A stretch of DNA of 64,000 nucleotides from Haliclona indistincta (lineage: Eukaryota > Porifera > Demospongiae > Haplosclerida > Chalinidae), in the NCBI GenBank assembly GCA_964017065.1, contig OZ024788.1, positions 7,783,202-7,847,201 of the forward strand. The letters are read 5' to 3'. Position numbers and translations under genes: made by a program. This document shows positions 36,534 through 48,600 of the stretch, piece after piece. The notes below the pieces were generated by a model, which was not told the origin of the DNA, searched no databases, and saw nothing but the letters and a program-made list of their open reading frames with translations. Each line of letters opens with the position of its first letter. Within the stretch, counting starts at the first letter, position 1.

Positions 36534-36672
36534 CACGATCACTCGTGCACTATTCCCGCGCGAATTACCAAAATAAAATTATAGGCGTGGTGAACCTTAG
36601 GGGTTAAGGCTTGAGCTTAATTTATGCAATGCGAAGAGCACCATACTGTGCATGTGTCTCTTGGTGGAGACA
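36534..36672. promoter_or_regulatory. Shared divergent upstream region of NEMP and the flavin-reductase gene
   Basis: 139 bp between two opposite start codons, with an E2F-like TTCCCGCGCGAA at about 36551-36562 on the NEMP-proximal side. No TATA box. Bidirectional promoter function is inferred from spacing alone. Confidence 0.5.
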
Positions 36673-39470
36673 ATGGCGAGGCAACACCACAGTGAGGAAC
36701 TTTCAGACAGCATCTATGGTATCAGAATCTCGTCAAGAAATCCATAATGGTAGTTATTAGTACAGACTAGTTCAATAATACAAATTATACATGTAGGTGA
36801 TGAAAAGATGACTAAAGAGTTTATTGAGACTATGAGGGCAGTACCATCACCAGGTAATTCATAATTTAATTCTGTGGTGCTATTTGCATGCGTGTGCAGT
36901 CGTTGTAGTCACTACAAGTGATGGTCGTGTCCAGAGAGGAGCAACCTGCAGCAGTTTCACCAGTGTCTCATTAAAACCACCTATTATATCATTTTGTATG
37001 CAGAGACCAAGGTGTGCATGTCATGCGGATTATCATGTTTTATCTTTATTATCAGTCGAATGCATAATTTGCTCATGTCAACTAAAATGTTTGCCGTCAA
37101 TATTCTTTCAGAAAAACAGGTAAATTTGATCTAGTACAATGTTAGATCACGCCTAGTGTCTGTACCCAGGTTCACTATAGCGTGCATTTCACCAAACCAG
37201 TTGAGGACAATGTTGACCAGTTCAGTGAAATTCACCATACAATCTCCTCTTATGTGAGTATGTTACCATACATGTGAGATGGTTGTTTGGTCTGCTGAGC
37301 AGAGAATCAGCTAGAACACTTTTAAGGTAGCTTGTCAATCTTGTGTCTGCTGCAATGTTGGCACTGTCTTTCATCAAGCACACCATGTATTACTGTATTA
37401 CATGTTCACAGAGCCAAAATATAGATAACTTATTGTGGTAGTCACTAACAACCTGCTGTTTCATAAGTTTCAAATAAATATTAAAAATTAATTTTGATTT
37501 AAATGAAATGTTTTTTATTTGTTTTTCTCTGGAATCATTTCATTACTCATTTTCAAATTGTGTACTTATCATTTTACGTTTCCTTGTTCCTTGTTCCTCA
37601 TGCTCATCTCTTCCTCATTAGTTAAACTCTATTGTAGTAGGCTGCTCCACTAGTTAGAGTTTGTCCTTCAGCTTGTGTCGTAAAGTTTCAATAATAATAA
37701 TGCGTGCTCAAATTAATATGGATGACTGGGTGATCACATAAAATTTAGACTCCCTTTAAAAAATCTTAACACACAAATTAATTCATGAATATCTGGACAG
37801 TCCTTCTTGAGCAATTTAATCTGGGCGTTGCGTGTGGTCCCAAATTGTATAGCAATCAAGGCACTATTAATGGGTCCTAAGGGTGTCCACATTACAGGAG
37901 TTCATTCTTTCTTGATCTCAGGGTGGTGCTCCTGTGCTTTCTGGGTGTTGTGCTATTCTGAGCTGTTCAGCTCATGGAGTGCACAGTGTTGGTGACCATA
38001 ATGTGTGGTATGGACGTGTAATCAACATCGCAAGATCTACCACAGAGACGCCATTGCTCTATTATGCTAGGTATATTATGATACCTTGTACCTGATATGT
38101 GCCCAAAGATTTCTGATTATTATTGTATTTTAGGAGCTATCGATCTATTGGCGACGAATCCTTCATGAGAGCTTTTGAAACAGCTACTTTAGCATTTGAA
38201 GATTGGTCTCATGAGGTAAAACCGTTGTGTCATGTTCAGAGTTCTCGTTGGGCTGTTTTTGAGTGGTACCGCACCACTTGATCACCACTTGAATACTCAA
38301 GATTATGCACTATATTGGGGTTATTGTGTGCTTGAAATCATAGTTTCAAACTGTATCCATTCTAAAAGTGTTAAATTTTGGCTACTATAATGTCCCTGCA
38401 CCACTTGAATGTTTAATCCTGGAGAGAACACTGGTCATGTACATGTGTGGATATTTTTATTTAGAGTATACTTACCCCTCTGAACCTATTCATGTCAATA
38501 GATTGAGAATATGTTGAGTCCCACTTGAGACTATAATAATATAATCTTGACGTAATGTCATAGTAATGATCTGTAACTCTTCCAACATTTCTTTTCATGA
38601 AAGCTTGATGAGCCAATAATTATTTTCACAGCATTAATTTTACACTAATTTTGTGACTTGTGTTGAGCTCGATACAAAATTAATTGGTGTCCTTTTCAAT
38701 TTAAACACCAGCTCTTGTTACATTTTAATCATTTTATAATTCCTCTAGGCTCATTTACGTATGGCTTGGAATTACATCACTGAATGTGGACGTGTTGAAG
38801 CCACACCTCTTATCAGGTATTACTCATCATAATTATCGTTTACTCTTGACTTCATTTTTGTTATAGAGCAGGAATTCAGAAGTATAATGAGAGAAATAAA
38901 GACAAGGTATGGGTTATTAAACATCCAGGCTTGGTGGTTAATTATTTGCCTGAGGGGTATTATCCCGTATCTCGCCTGCTACAGCTTTCAGCTGTCTTGC
39001 CGTAACTTTTAAGCAAGTCAGGTTTGTTGAAGGAATGCTCCACATTGTATGATGTATCATGAATACACTCAGCAATGATAAATAAACCTACATGCATGCA
39101 TAGTATAACTATCACATTATGTTAAAATTTTTCTTTACACTAGGTAGAGAGGGGTTACCATGAGACAGTGACAATGTTTTTTGTCCACATAATAGACACT
39201 GCTATACAAAAGGTATAATAATATACAGTAGCTCATTATGGTCTGATCTCTTTGAAGTTTCAGGGAAAAATCCACACATTTGAAGAATTCATAAAAGCTA
39301 ACCCTCATCTTTCAAACTCTGCGTTTCTCTACCAATACTACTCAAAAGACCGGCTTCAATCGTTTGATGCCAAGCACACGTTAGTGATTTCTCTCGAGTA
39401 TAGTTTGTTACAGTATCTGTTATCTTCCACAGGTGGGTGGAGCCTGACCTACAACCACTACCTTCGTAAA
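36673..39470 (+). CDS. Flavin-reductase-like domain fused to a bacterial-type C-terminal domain
   Basis: Predicted 307 aa. Exons: 36673-36718, 36797-36853, 36900-37011, 37056-37119, 37170-37253, 37922-38070, 38134-38215, 38749-38816, 38867-38906, 39144-39212, 39264-39379, 39434-39470 (924 nt). Residues about 35-180 form a flavin-reductase (FMN-binding split-barrel) domain: VVVTTSDG, TCSSFTSVSLKPPIISFCMQ, RPSRMHNLL, GGAPVLSGCCAILSC and GDHNVWYGRV, with the GDH motif of FMN-dependent reductases. The C-terminal about 120 residues carry FEDWSHEAHLRMAWNYI, then GYHETVTMFF and a C-terminal YYSKDRLQSFDA/WVEPDLQPLP. This is a pattern I recall from uncharacterised bacterial proteins, where conserved His and Glu could be metal or substrate ligands. 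Substrate is unknown. No signal peptide, so it is probably cytosolic. Its stop lies only 132 bp from that of the convergent giant gene. Confidence 0.88.
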
Positions 39471-39508
39471 CTATACTTGTACTTGAACTTTCTAATGATA
39501 TATATATA

Positions 39509-39514
39509 AATAAA
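39509..39514 (+). terminator. Poly(A) signal of the flavin-reductase gene
   Basis: AATAAA 38 nt after the stop codon, in the short gap between two convergent genes. Confidence 0.6.
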
Positions 39515-39602
39515 ATTGACAAACCACACAGTCTATTAGACAATGACGGAGCTAAGTGTTTCATAATAATAATTAGTGTTCACAATGATTAGTAATCCAT
39601 TA

Positions 39603-42600
39603 TCATAGGAAGCAGCCTGCAGTGTTGTGTTGTCGGCTCACACCTTCTATAGTGTAATACCCTATCACATTGAAATCAACCTGCACAAAAGAGAGAAGCA
39701 GTACAATTTATTGGAAGACATCTACATCATGATTTGTTATATACTCCACCCTTTTTTCAAAGACCCCACCAGTGGAACTAGTTGGATGTTCCATTGAATC
39801 CTGGCAAATCGACCGCCCATGAGTGTAACAAACGAATTGTTACACAGCAAAATCCCAATGCAAATGTATGCACTGGGAGCTCAGAGTGGTACAACTGTAT
39901 CGTACCACTCATGGGCGGGTCTGGCGCAAGCTCGAGCGTACAAATCCAATGTTCCAAGCAGAGCCATACATTAACTATTACTTGTACCATGGGAAGCCTT
40001 ATTTTCAAAGGCACCGCCAGTGGTATATCTGATAAGTACTGACCTTGTCTATACAACCAATGTAGCCGATGTTGTTGACTGCACTGGGTAGACTAGTGAG
40101 CTCAGGTGGAAGCAAACCAAGATACAGTGAGCTAGTCGAGAGTCTAAGAGCTCTTCCAATCACCTACAACAGACAAGTATTACGTTTGTTGTGCAAGACA
40201 TACACAGTATCATTACAATGCTCAAACACTAACCGTCTGTTGGATGTCAAACAGAAAACCATCAACCTCTAGTTGAACACTGCCCGTATAGCTGCTAAAG
40301 GTCACCTTAGCTGTGTGCCACACATTGAGACGCAATGGAAGTGACCTGTAAAAGAATTGTTGATATCAAAACCATTGTAAGTATAGCCAAGTCTCTCACG
40401 TTAGCGTAGTCGTGGTGATTCCATTAGTGCTCATAGAGAACTCTAGTCTCTGACCATTCATCTGGAGTAGGATGAATGAACCTCCACCGTCACTGAGCCT
40501 TGATGCAAACAGCAACACTCCTGACAAATCTTGAGGTCTAAATGTAACTGTCAGAACAAGTCTCTGAATCGGTCGACGAAATTGGGTATTGTAAACAATG
40601 AACGATGTCCTGTTGAAGAAATGTCCTCGCTGTGGTACCTCTGGAACTGCTAAAAGCAAAAATAACACCAATAATTATAGCATTTGAGGTAACCATAGAA
40701 ATACCTGGAGTTGGAGTTACTTGTATACCAGATGTACTTGCAAAAGTTGTAGGAGTGATGACAGTTGGAGTATTAACAATTCCAGTGGTAGAAGATATCA
40801 CCGAATTGGAAAATAAAGAAGAAACCACTTCAACAGTCAAAGTGGAAACAACAGTTCTTGTTATAGATGGTGAACTAGTAGGAAGAACATCGATGGTTTT
40901 AGACAAAATATCACTACTACCAATGGTGTCTATCATCGACGTTACGAAAGTAATCTGAGATACTACAGGAGAAGAAGAAATACCGGAAACTGAGACCGTT
41001 TCAATAGGAATAGGAACTGTTGCTGTGATCTCTGCTGATCTAGTTATTGAAATAGGAGTAACCGATTCAACAAAAGTACTGATGGTCGGTTTCACGCTAG
41101 TAACAACCGAAACGGAAGCTGTTGCCACTGGAGTAAAAGGTGAAACAGTTTCAATTGGAGAAGACACAGTTTCAATCGAAATGGTAGTTGATGCTGCTTG
41201 AGAAGCAGGTGAGACTGTTTCAATAGAAACAGAAATGGTAGGTGATCCTTGTGTACGAACTATTGTTGACAACTGTATACGAGATGTTATTGATGGAGAG
41301 ATTGGTAATGGTTCCACTGATGTCACTGTCTGTATTGTATGTGTTGGATTGATCGTTGCTGGCAGTGTTCTTGTAGTCATTGGTATCACATTAATTGTAC
41401 TGGATAGTTTTCTTAAACCCAAACATGTCTCACCATTTTGCCTTCTGTTTATGACTGAGAGAAAAGACTTCATAAATATATTGATATGTAAATATTGTGG
41501 ATGGACTTACCAAAATCATTTCTACAACAGCCTAGTAGAATACCTCCACATTCTGAATCATCAGATGCTTCATTACATCTTGTGATTCCTTGTGGAGCAA
41601 CTTCATTGCCGAATTGGCAACATCGACAGCATTCAATGTAGTTGGTTCGACAAACTCCCACTGGTAACCTACTACCATCACAACTTCCAGTAGATATCAA
41701 ATCTTGTATGGCAGCAGCACAACATTCTTTTCCTAATAAACACAAATTTTCAAACAAGGAAAAACGTATAAACTAATCTTACCTAATGCAGGGAACATCA
41801 CATTAGTTGATATACAATCATCTGGTAATAGCGTAGGTGTGACTGTCAAACTTGGTACTACAGGTGAAACAGTGACAATTGGAGTAGAAACTGTTGCTGT
41901 GATTTCTCCAGGTTGTGTGACTGCTGTCGTTACTACAGGAGGAATAGGTGAAACAGTGTCAATTGGAGCAGAAGCTGTTGCTGTGATGTCTCCAGGTTGT
42001 GTGACGGTAGCTGTTACTACAGGTGAAACAGTGTCAATTGGAGCAGAAACTGTTGCTGTGATATCTGCAGGTTGTGTGACTGCTGTTGTTACTACTGGAG
42101 GAATAGGTGAAACAGTGTCAGTTGGAGCAGAAACTGTTGCTGTGATGTCTCCTGGTTGTGTGACGGTAGCTGTTACTACAGGTGAAACAGTGTCAATTGG
42201 AGCAGAAACGGTTGCTGTGATATCTGCAGGTTGTGTGACTGCTGTTGTTACTACTGGAGGAATAGGTGAAACAGTGTCAGTTGGAGCAGAAACTGTTGCT
42301 GTGATGTCTCCTGGTTGTGTGACGGTAGCTGTTACTACAGGTGAAACAGTGTCAATTGGAGCAGAAACGGTTGCTGTGATATCTGCAGGTTGTGTGACTG
42401 CTGTTGTTACTACTGGAGGAATAGGTGAAACAGTGTCAATTGGAGCAGAAACTGTTGCCGTGATGTCTCCTGGTTGTGTGACGGTAGCGGTTACTACAGG
42501 TGAAACAGTGTCAATCGGAGCAGAAACTGTTGCCGTGATGTCTCCAGGTTGTGTGACTGCTGTTGTTACTACTGGAGGAATAGGTGAAACAGTGTCAATT

Positions 42601-45600
42601 GGAGCAGAAACTGTTGCTGTGATGTCTCCTGGTTGTGTGACGGTAGCTGTTACTACAGGTGAAACAGTGTCAATTGGAACAGAAACTGTTGCTGTGATGT
42701 CTCCAGGTTGTGTGACGGTAGCAGTTAGTACAGGAGAAACAGTGTCAATTGGAGCAGAAACTGTTGCCGTGATGTCTCCTGGTTGTGTGACGGTAGCTGT
42801 TACTACAGGTGAAACAGTGTCAATCGGAGCAGAAACTGTTGCTGTGATATCTGCAGGTTGTGTGACTGCTGTTGTTACTACTGGAGTAATAGGTGAAACC
42901 GTGTCAATTGGAGCAGAAACTGTTGCTGTGATGTCTCCTGGTTGTGTGACGGTAGCTGTTACAACAGTGTCAATAGGACGAGAAACTGTTGCTGTGATGT
43001 CTCCAGCTTGTGTGACGGTAGCTGATACTACAGGTGAAACAGTTTCAATCGGAGCGGACACAGTTGCTGTGATGTCAGTCACTTGCGTTACAGTAGCTGA
43101 AGCTACAGGAACAACAGGTGAAATTGTATCAACAGGTACTGATAAAGTTCTTGTAATGTCCTCTGGTCCAGTAACAAGAGAGAACGTTGCTGATGCTGTT
43201 TGAGAAATAGGTGAGAGTGTTTGAGATACAGAATCTACTGGTCTACTAAGTGGTATTGCAGTAGCTGAAGCATCTTGAGAAAATGAAAGGACAGTTTGAA
43301 TTGGAGGAATTATGGTTGCTGTAACGTCCCTAAGTGTATCAGTAAGCGAGACGGTAGCTGATCTTAAAGGAGAAACAGGTGACGAAATAGCTTCAATTGG
43401 AGTTGACACAGTCGCTGTGAAGTCTACTGGTTGTGTGATGGTAGCTGTTGCCACTGGAGGAGATGGTGAAACAGTTTGAATCAGAGCAGAAATTGTAGCT
43501 GTAATGTCTGTGACGGTAGCTGTTACTAAAGGTGAAATAGTGTCAATTGGAGCAGAAACTGTTGCTGTGATTTCTCCAGGTTGTGTGACGGTAGCTGTTA
43601 CTACAGGTGAAACAGTGTCAATCGGAGCAGAAACTGTTGCTGTGATGTCTCCAGGTTGTGTGACGGTAGCAGTTACTACAGGAGAAACAGTGTCAATTGG
43701 AGAAGAAACTGTTGCCGTGATGTCTCCTGGTTGTGTGACGGTAGCTGTTACTACAGGTGAAACAGTGTCAATTGGAGCAGAAACTGTTGCCGTGATGTCT
43801 CCTGGTTGTGTGACAGTAGCTGTTACTACAGGTGAAACAGTGTCAATCGGAGCAGAAACTGTTGCTGTGATGTCTCCAGGTTGTGTGACGGTAGCAGTTA
43901 CTACAGGAGAAACAGTGTCAATTGGAGCAGAAACTGTTGCCGTGATGTCTCCTGGTTGTGTGACGGTAGCTGTTACTACAGGAGAAACAGTGTCAATTGG
44001 AGCAGAAACTGTTGCCGTGATGTCTCCTGGTTGTGTGACGGTAGCTGTTACTACAGGTGAAACAGTGTCAATTGGAGCAGAAACTGTTGCTGTGATATCT
44101 GCAGGTTGTGTGACTACTGTTGTTACTACGGGAGGAATAGGTGAAACAGTGTCAATCGGAGCAGAAACTGTTGCTGTGATGTCTCCAGGTTGTGTGACGG
44201 TAGCAGTTACTACAGGAGAAACAGTGTCAATTGGAGCAGAAACTGTTGCCGTGATGTCTCCTGGTTGTGTGACGGTAGCTGTTACTACAGGTGAAACAGT
44301 GTCAATTGGAGCAGAAACTGTTGCTGTGATGTCTCCTGGTTGTGTGACGGTAGCTGTTACTACAGGTGAAACAGTGTCAATTGGAGCAGAAACTGTTGCT
44401 GTGATATCTGCAGGTTGTGTGACTACTGTTGTTACTACTTGAGGAATAGGTGAAACAGTGTCAATTGGAGCAGAAACTGTTGCTGTGATGTCTCCAGGTT
44501 GTGTGACGCTAGCAGATACTACAGGAGAAACAGTATCAATTGGAGCAGAAACTGTTGCCGTGATGTCTCCTGGTTGTGTGACAGTAGCTGTTACTACAGG
44601 TGAAACAGTGTCAATTGGAGCAGAAACTGTTGCTGTGATATCTGCAGGTTGTGTGACTGATGTTGTTACTACTGGAGGAATAGGTGAAACAGTGTCAATC
44701 GGAGCAGAAACTGTTGCTGTGATGTCTCCAGGTTGTGTGACGGTTGCAGTTACTACAGGAGAAACGGTGTCAATTGGAGCTGAAACTGTTGCCATGATGT
44801 CTCCTGGTTGTGTGACGGTAGCTGTTACTACAGGTGAAACAGTGTCAATTGGAGCAGAAACTGTTGCCGTGATGTCTCCTGGTTGTGTGACGGTAGCTGT
44901 TACTACAGGTGAAACAGTGTCAATTGGAGCAGAAACTGTTGCTGTGATATCTGCAGGTTGTGTGACTGCTGTTGTTACTACTGGAGGAATAGGTGAAACA
45001 GTGTCAATTGGAGCAGAAACTGTTGCTGTGATATCTGCAGGTTGTGTGACTGCTGTTGTTACTACTGGAGGAATAGGTGAAACAGTGTCAATTGGAGCAG
45101 AAACTGTTGCTGTGATGTCTCCAGGTTGTGTGACGGTAGCTGTTACTACAGGTGAAACAGTGTCAATTGGAGCAGAAACTGTTGCTGTGATATCTGCAGG
45201 TTGTGTGACTGCTGTTGTTACTACTGGAGGAATAGGTGAAACAGTGTCAATTGGAGCAGAAACTGTTGCTGTGATGTCTCCAGGTTGTGTGACGGTAGCA
45301 GTTACTACAGGAGAAACATTATCAATTGGAGCAGAAACTGTTGCCGTGATGTCTCCTGGTTGTGTGACAGTAGCTGTTACTACAGGTGAAACAGTGTCAA
45401 TTGGAGCAGAAACTGTTGCTGTGATGTCTGCAGGTTGTGTGACTGATGTTGTTACTACTGGAGGAATAGGTGAAACAGTGTCAATCGGAGCAGAAACTGT
45501 TGGTGTGATGTCTCCAGGTTGTGTGACGGTAGCAGTTACTACAGGAGAAACAGTGTCAATTGGAGCAGAAACTGTTGCTGTGATGTCTCCAGGTTGTGTG

Positions 45601-48600
45601 ACGGTAGCAGTTACTACAGGAGAAACAGTGTCAATTGGAGCTGAAACTGTTGCCGTGATGTCTCCTGGTTGTGTGACGGTAGCTGTTACTACAGGTGAAA
45701 CAGTGTCAATAGGACGAGAAACTGTTGCTGTGATGTCTCCTGGTTGTGAGACGGTAGCTGTTACTACAGGTGAAACAGTTTCAATCGGAGCGGACACAGT
45801 TGCTGTGATGTCAGTCACTTGCGTTACAGTAGCTGAAGCTATAGAAACAACAGGTGAAATTGTATCAACAGGTACTGATAAAGTTCTTGTAATGTCCTCT
45901 GGTCCAGTAACAAGAGAGAACGTTGCTGATGCTGTTTGAGAAATAGGTGAGAGTGTTTGAGATACAGAATCTACTGGTCTACTAAGTGGTATTGCAGTAG
46001 CTGAAGCATCTTGAGAAAATGAAAGGACAGTTTGAATTGGAGGAATTATGGTTGCTGTAACGTCCCTAAGTGTATCAGTAAGCGAGACGGTAGCTGATCT
46101 TAAAGGAGAAACAGGTGACGAAATAGCTTCAATTGGAGTTGACACAGTCGCTGTGAAGTCTACTGGTTGTGTGATGGTAGCTGTTGCCACTGGAGGAGAT
46201 GGTGAAACAGTTTGAATCAGAGCAGAAATTGTAGCTGTAATGTCTGTGACGGTAGCTGTTACTAAAGGTGAAATAGTGTCAATTGGAGCAGAAACTGTTG
46301 CTGTGATATCTGCAGGTTGTGTGACTGCTGTTGTTACTACTGGAGGAATAGGTGAAACAGTGTCAATCGGAGCAGAAACTGTTGCTGTGATGTCTCCTGG
46401 TTGTGTGACGGTAGCTGTTACTAGAGGTGAAACAGTGTCAATCGGAGCAGAAACTGTTGCCGTGATGTCTCCAGGTTGTGTGACGGTAGCTGTTACTAGA
46501 GGTGAAACAGTGTCAATCGGAGCAGAAACTGTTGCCGTGATGTCTCCAGGTTGTGTGACGGTAGCTGTTACTACAGGTGAAACAGTGTCAATCGGAGCAA
46601 AAACTGTTGCTGTGATGTCTCCAGGTTGTGTGACGGTAGCAGTTACTAAAGGAGAAACAGTGTCAATTGGAGCAGAAACTGTTGCCGTGATGTCTCCAGG
46701 TTGTGTGACGGTAGCTGTTACTACAGGTGAAACAGTGTCAATTGGAGCAGAAACTGTTGCCGTGATGTCTCCTGGTTGTGTGACGGTAGCTGTTACTACA
46801 GGTGAAACAGTGTCAATTGTAGCAGAAACTGTTGCCGTGATGTCTCCTGGTTGTGTGACGGCAGCTGTTACTACAGGTGAAACAGTGTCAATTGGAGCAG
46901 AAACTGTTGCCGTGATGTCTCCTGGTTGTGTGACGGTAGCTGTTACTACAGGTGAAACAGTGTCAATTGGAGCAGAAACTGTTGCCGTGATGTCTCCTGG
47001 TTGTGTGACGGTAGCAGTTACTACAGGTGAAACAGTGTCAATTGGAGCAGAAACTGTTGCTGTGATCTCTGCAGGTTGTGTGACGGTAGCAGTTACTACA
47101 GGAGAAACAGTGTCAATTGGAGCAGAAACTGTTGCTGTGATGTCTCCAGGTTGTGTGACGGTAGCAGTTACTACAGGAGAAACAGTGTCAATTGGAGCTG
47201 AAACTGTTGCCGTGATGTCTCCTGGTTGTGTGACGGTAGCTGTTACTACAGGTGAAACAGTGTCAATTGGAGCAGAAACTGTTGCCGTGATGTCTCCTGG
47301 TTGTGTGACGGTAGCTGTTACTACAGGTGAAACAGTGTCAATAGGACGAGAAACTGTTGCTGTGATGTCTCCTGGTTGTGAGACGGTAGCTGTTACTACA
47401 GGTGAAACAGTTTCAATCGGAGCGGACACAGTTGCTGTGATGTCAGTCACTTGCGTTACAGTAGCTGAAGCTATAGAAACAACAGGTGAAATTGTATCAA
47501 CAGGTACTGATAAAGTTCTTGTAATGTCCTCTGGTCCAGTAACAAGAGAGAACGTTGCTGATGCTGTTTGAGAAATAGGTGAGAGTGTTTGAGATACAGA
47601 ATCTACTGGTCTACTAAGTGGTATTGCAGTAGCTGAAGCATCTTGAGAAAATGAAAGGACAGTTTGAATTGGAGGAATTATGGTTGCTGTAACGTCCCTA
47701 AGTGTATCAGTAAGCAAGACGGTAGCTGATCTTAAACGAGAAACAGGTGACGAAATAGCTTCAATTGGAGTTGACACAGTCGCTGTGAAGTCTACTGGTT
47801 GTGTGATGGTAGCTGTTGCCACTGGAGGAGATGGTGAAACAGTTTGAATCAGAGCAGAAATTGTAGCTGTAATGTCTGTGACGGTAGCTGTTACTAAAGG
47901 TGAAATAGTGTCAATTGGAGCAGAAACTGTTGCTGTGATATCTGCAGGTTGTGTGACTGCTGTTGTTACTACTGGAGGAATAGGTGAAACAGTGTCAATC
48001 GGAGCAGAAACTGTTGCTGTGATGTCTCCTGGTTGTGTGACGGTAGCTGTTACTAGAGGTGAAACAGTGTCAATCGGAGCAGAAACTGTTGCCGTGATGT
48101 CTCCAGGTTGTGTGACGGTAGCTGTTACTAGAGGTGAAACAGTGTCAATCGGAGCAGAAACTGTTGCCGTGATGTCTCCAGGTTGTGTGACGGTAGCTGT
48201 TACTACAGGTGAAACAGTGTCAATCGGAGCAAAAACTGTTGCTGTGATGTCTCCAGGTTGTGTGACGGTAGCAGTTACTAAAGGAGAAACAGTGTCAATT
48301 GGAGCAGAAACTGTTGCCGTGATGTCTCCAGGTTGTGTGACGGTAGCTGTTACTACAGGTGAAACAGTGTCAATTGGAGCAGAAACTGTTGCCGTGATGT
48401 CTCCTGGTTGTGTGACGGTAGCTGTTACTACAGGTGAAACAGTGTCAATTGGAGCAGAAACTGTTGCTGTGATGTCTCCAGGTTGTGTGACGGTAGCTGT
48501 TACTACAGGTGAAACAGTGTCAATTGGAGCAGAAACTGTTGCTGTGATATCTGCAGGTTGTGTGACTGCTGTTGTTACTACTGGAGGAATAGGTGAAACA

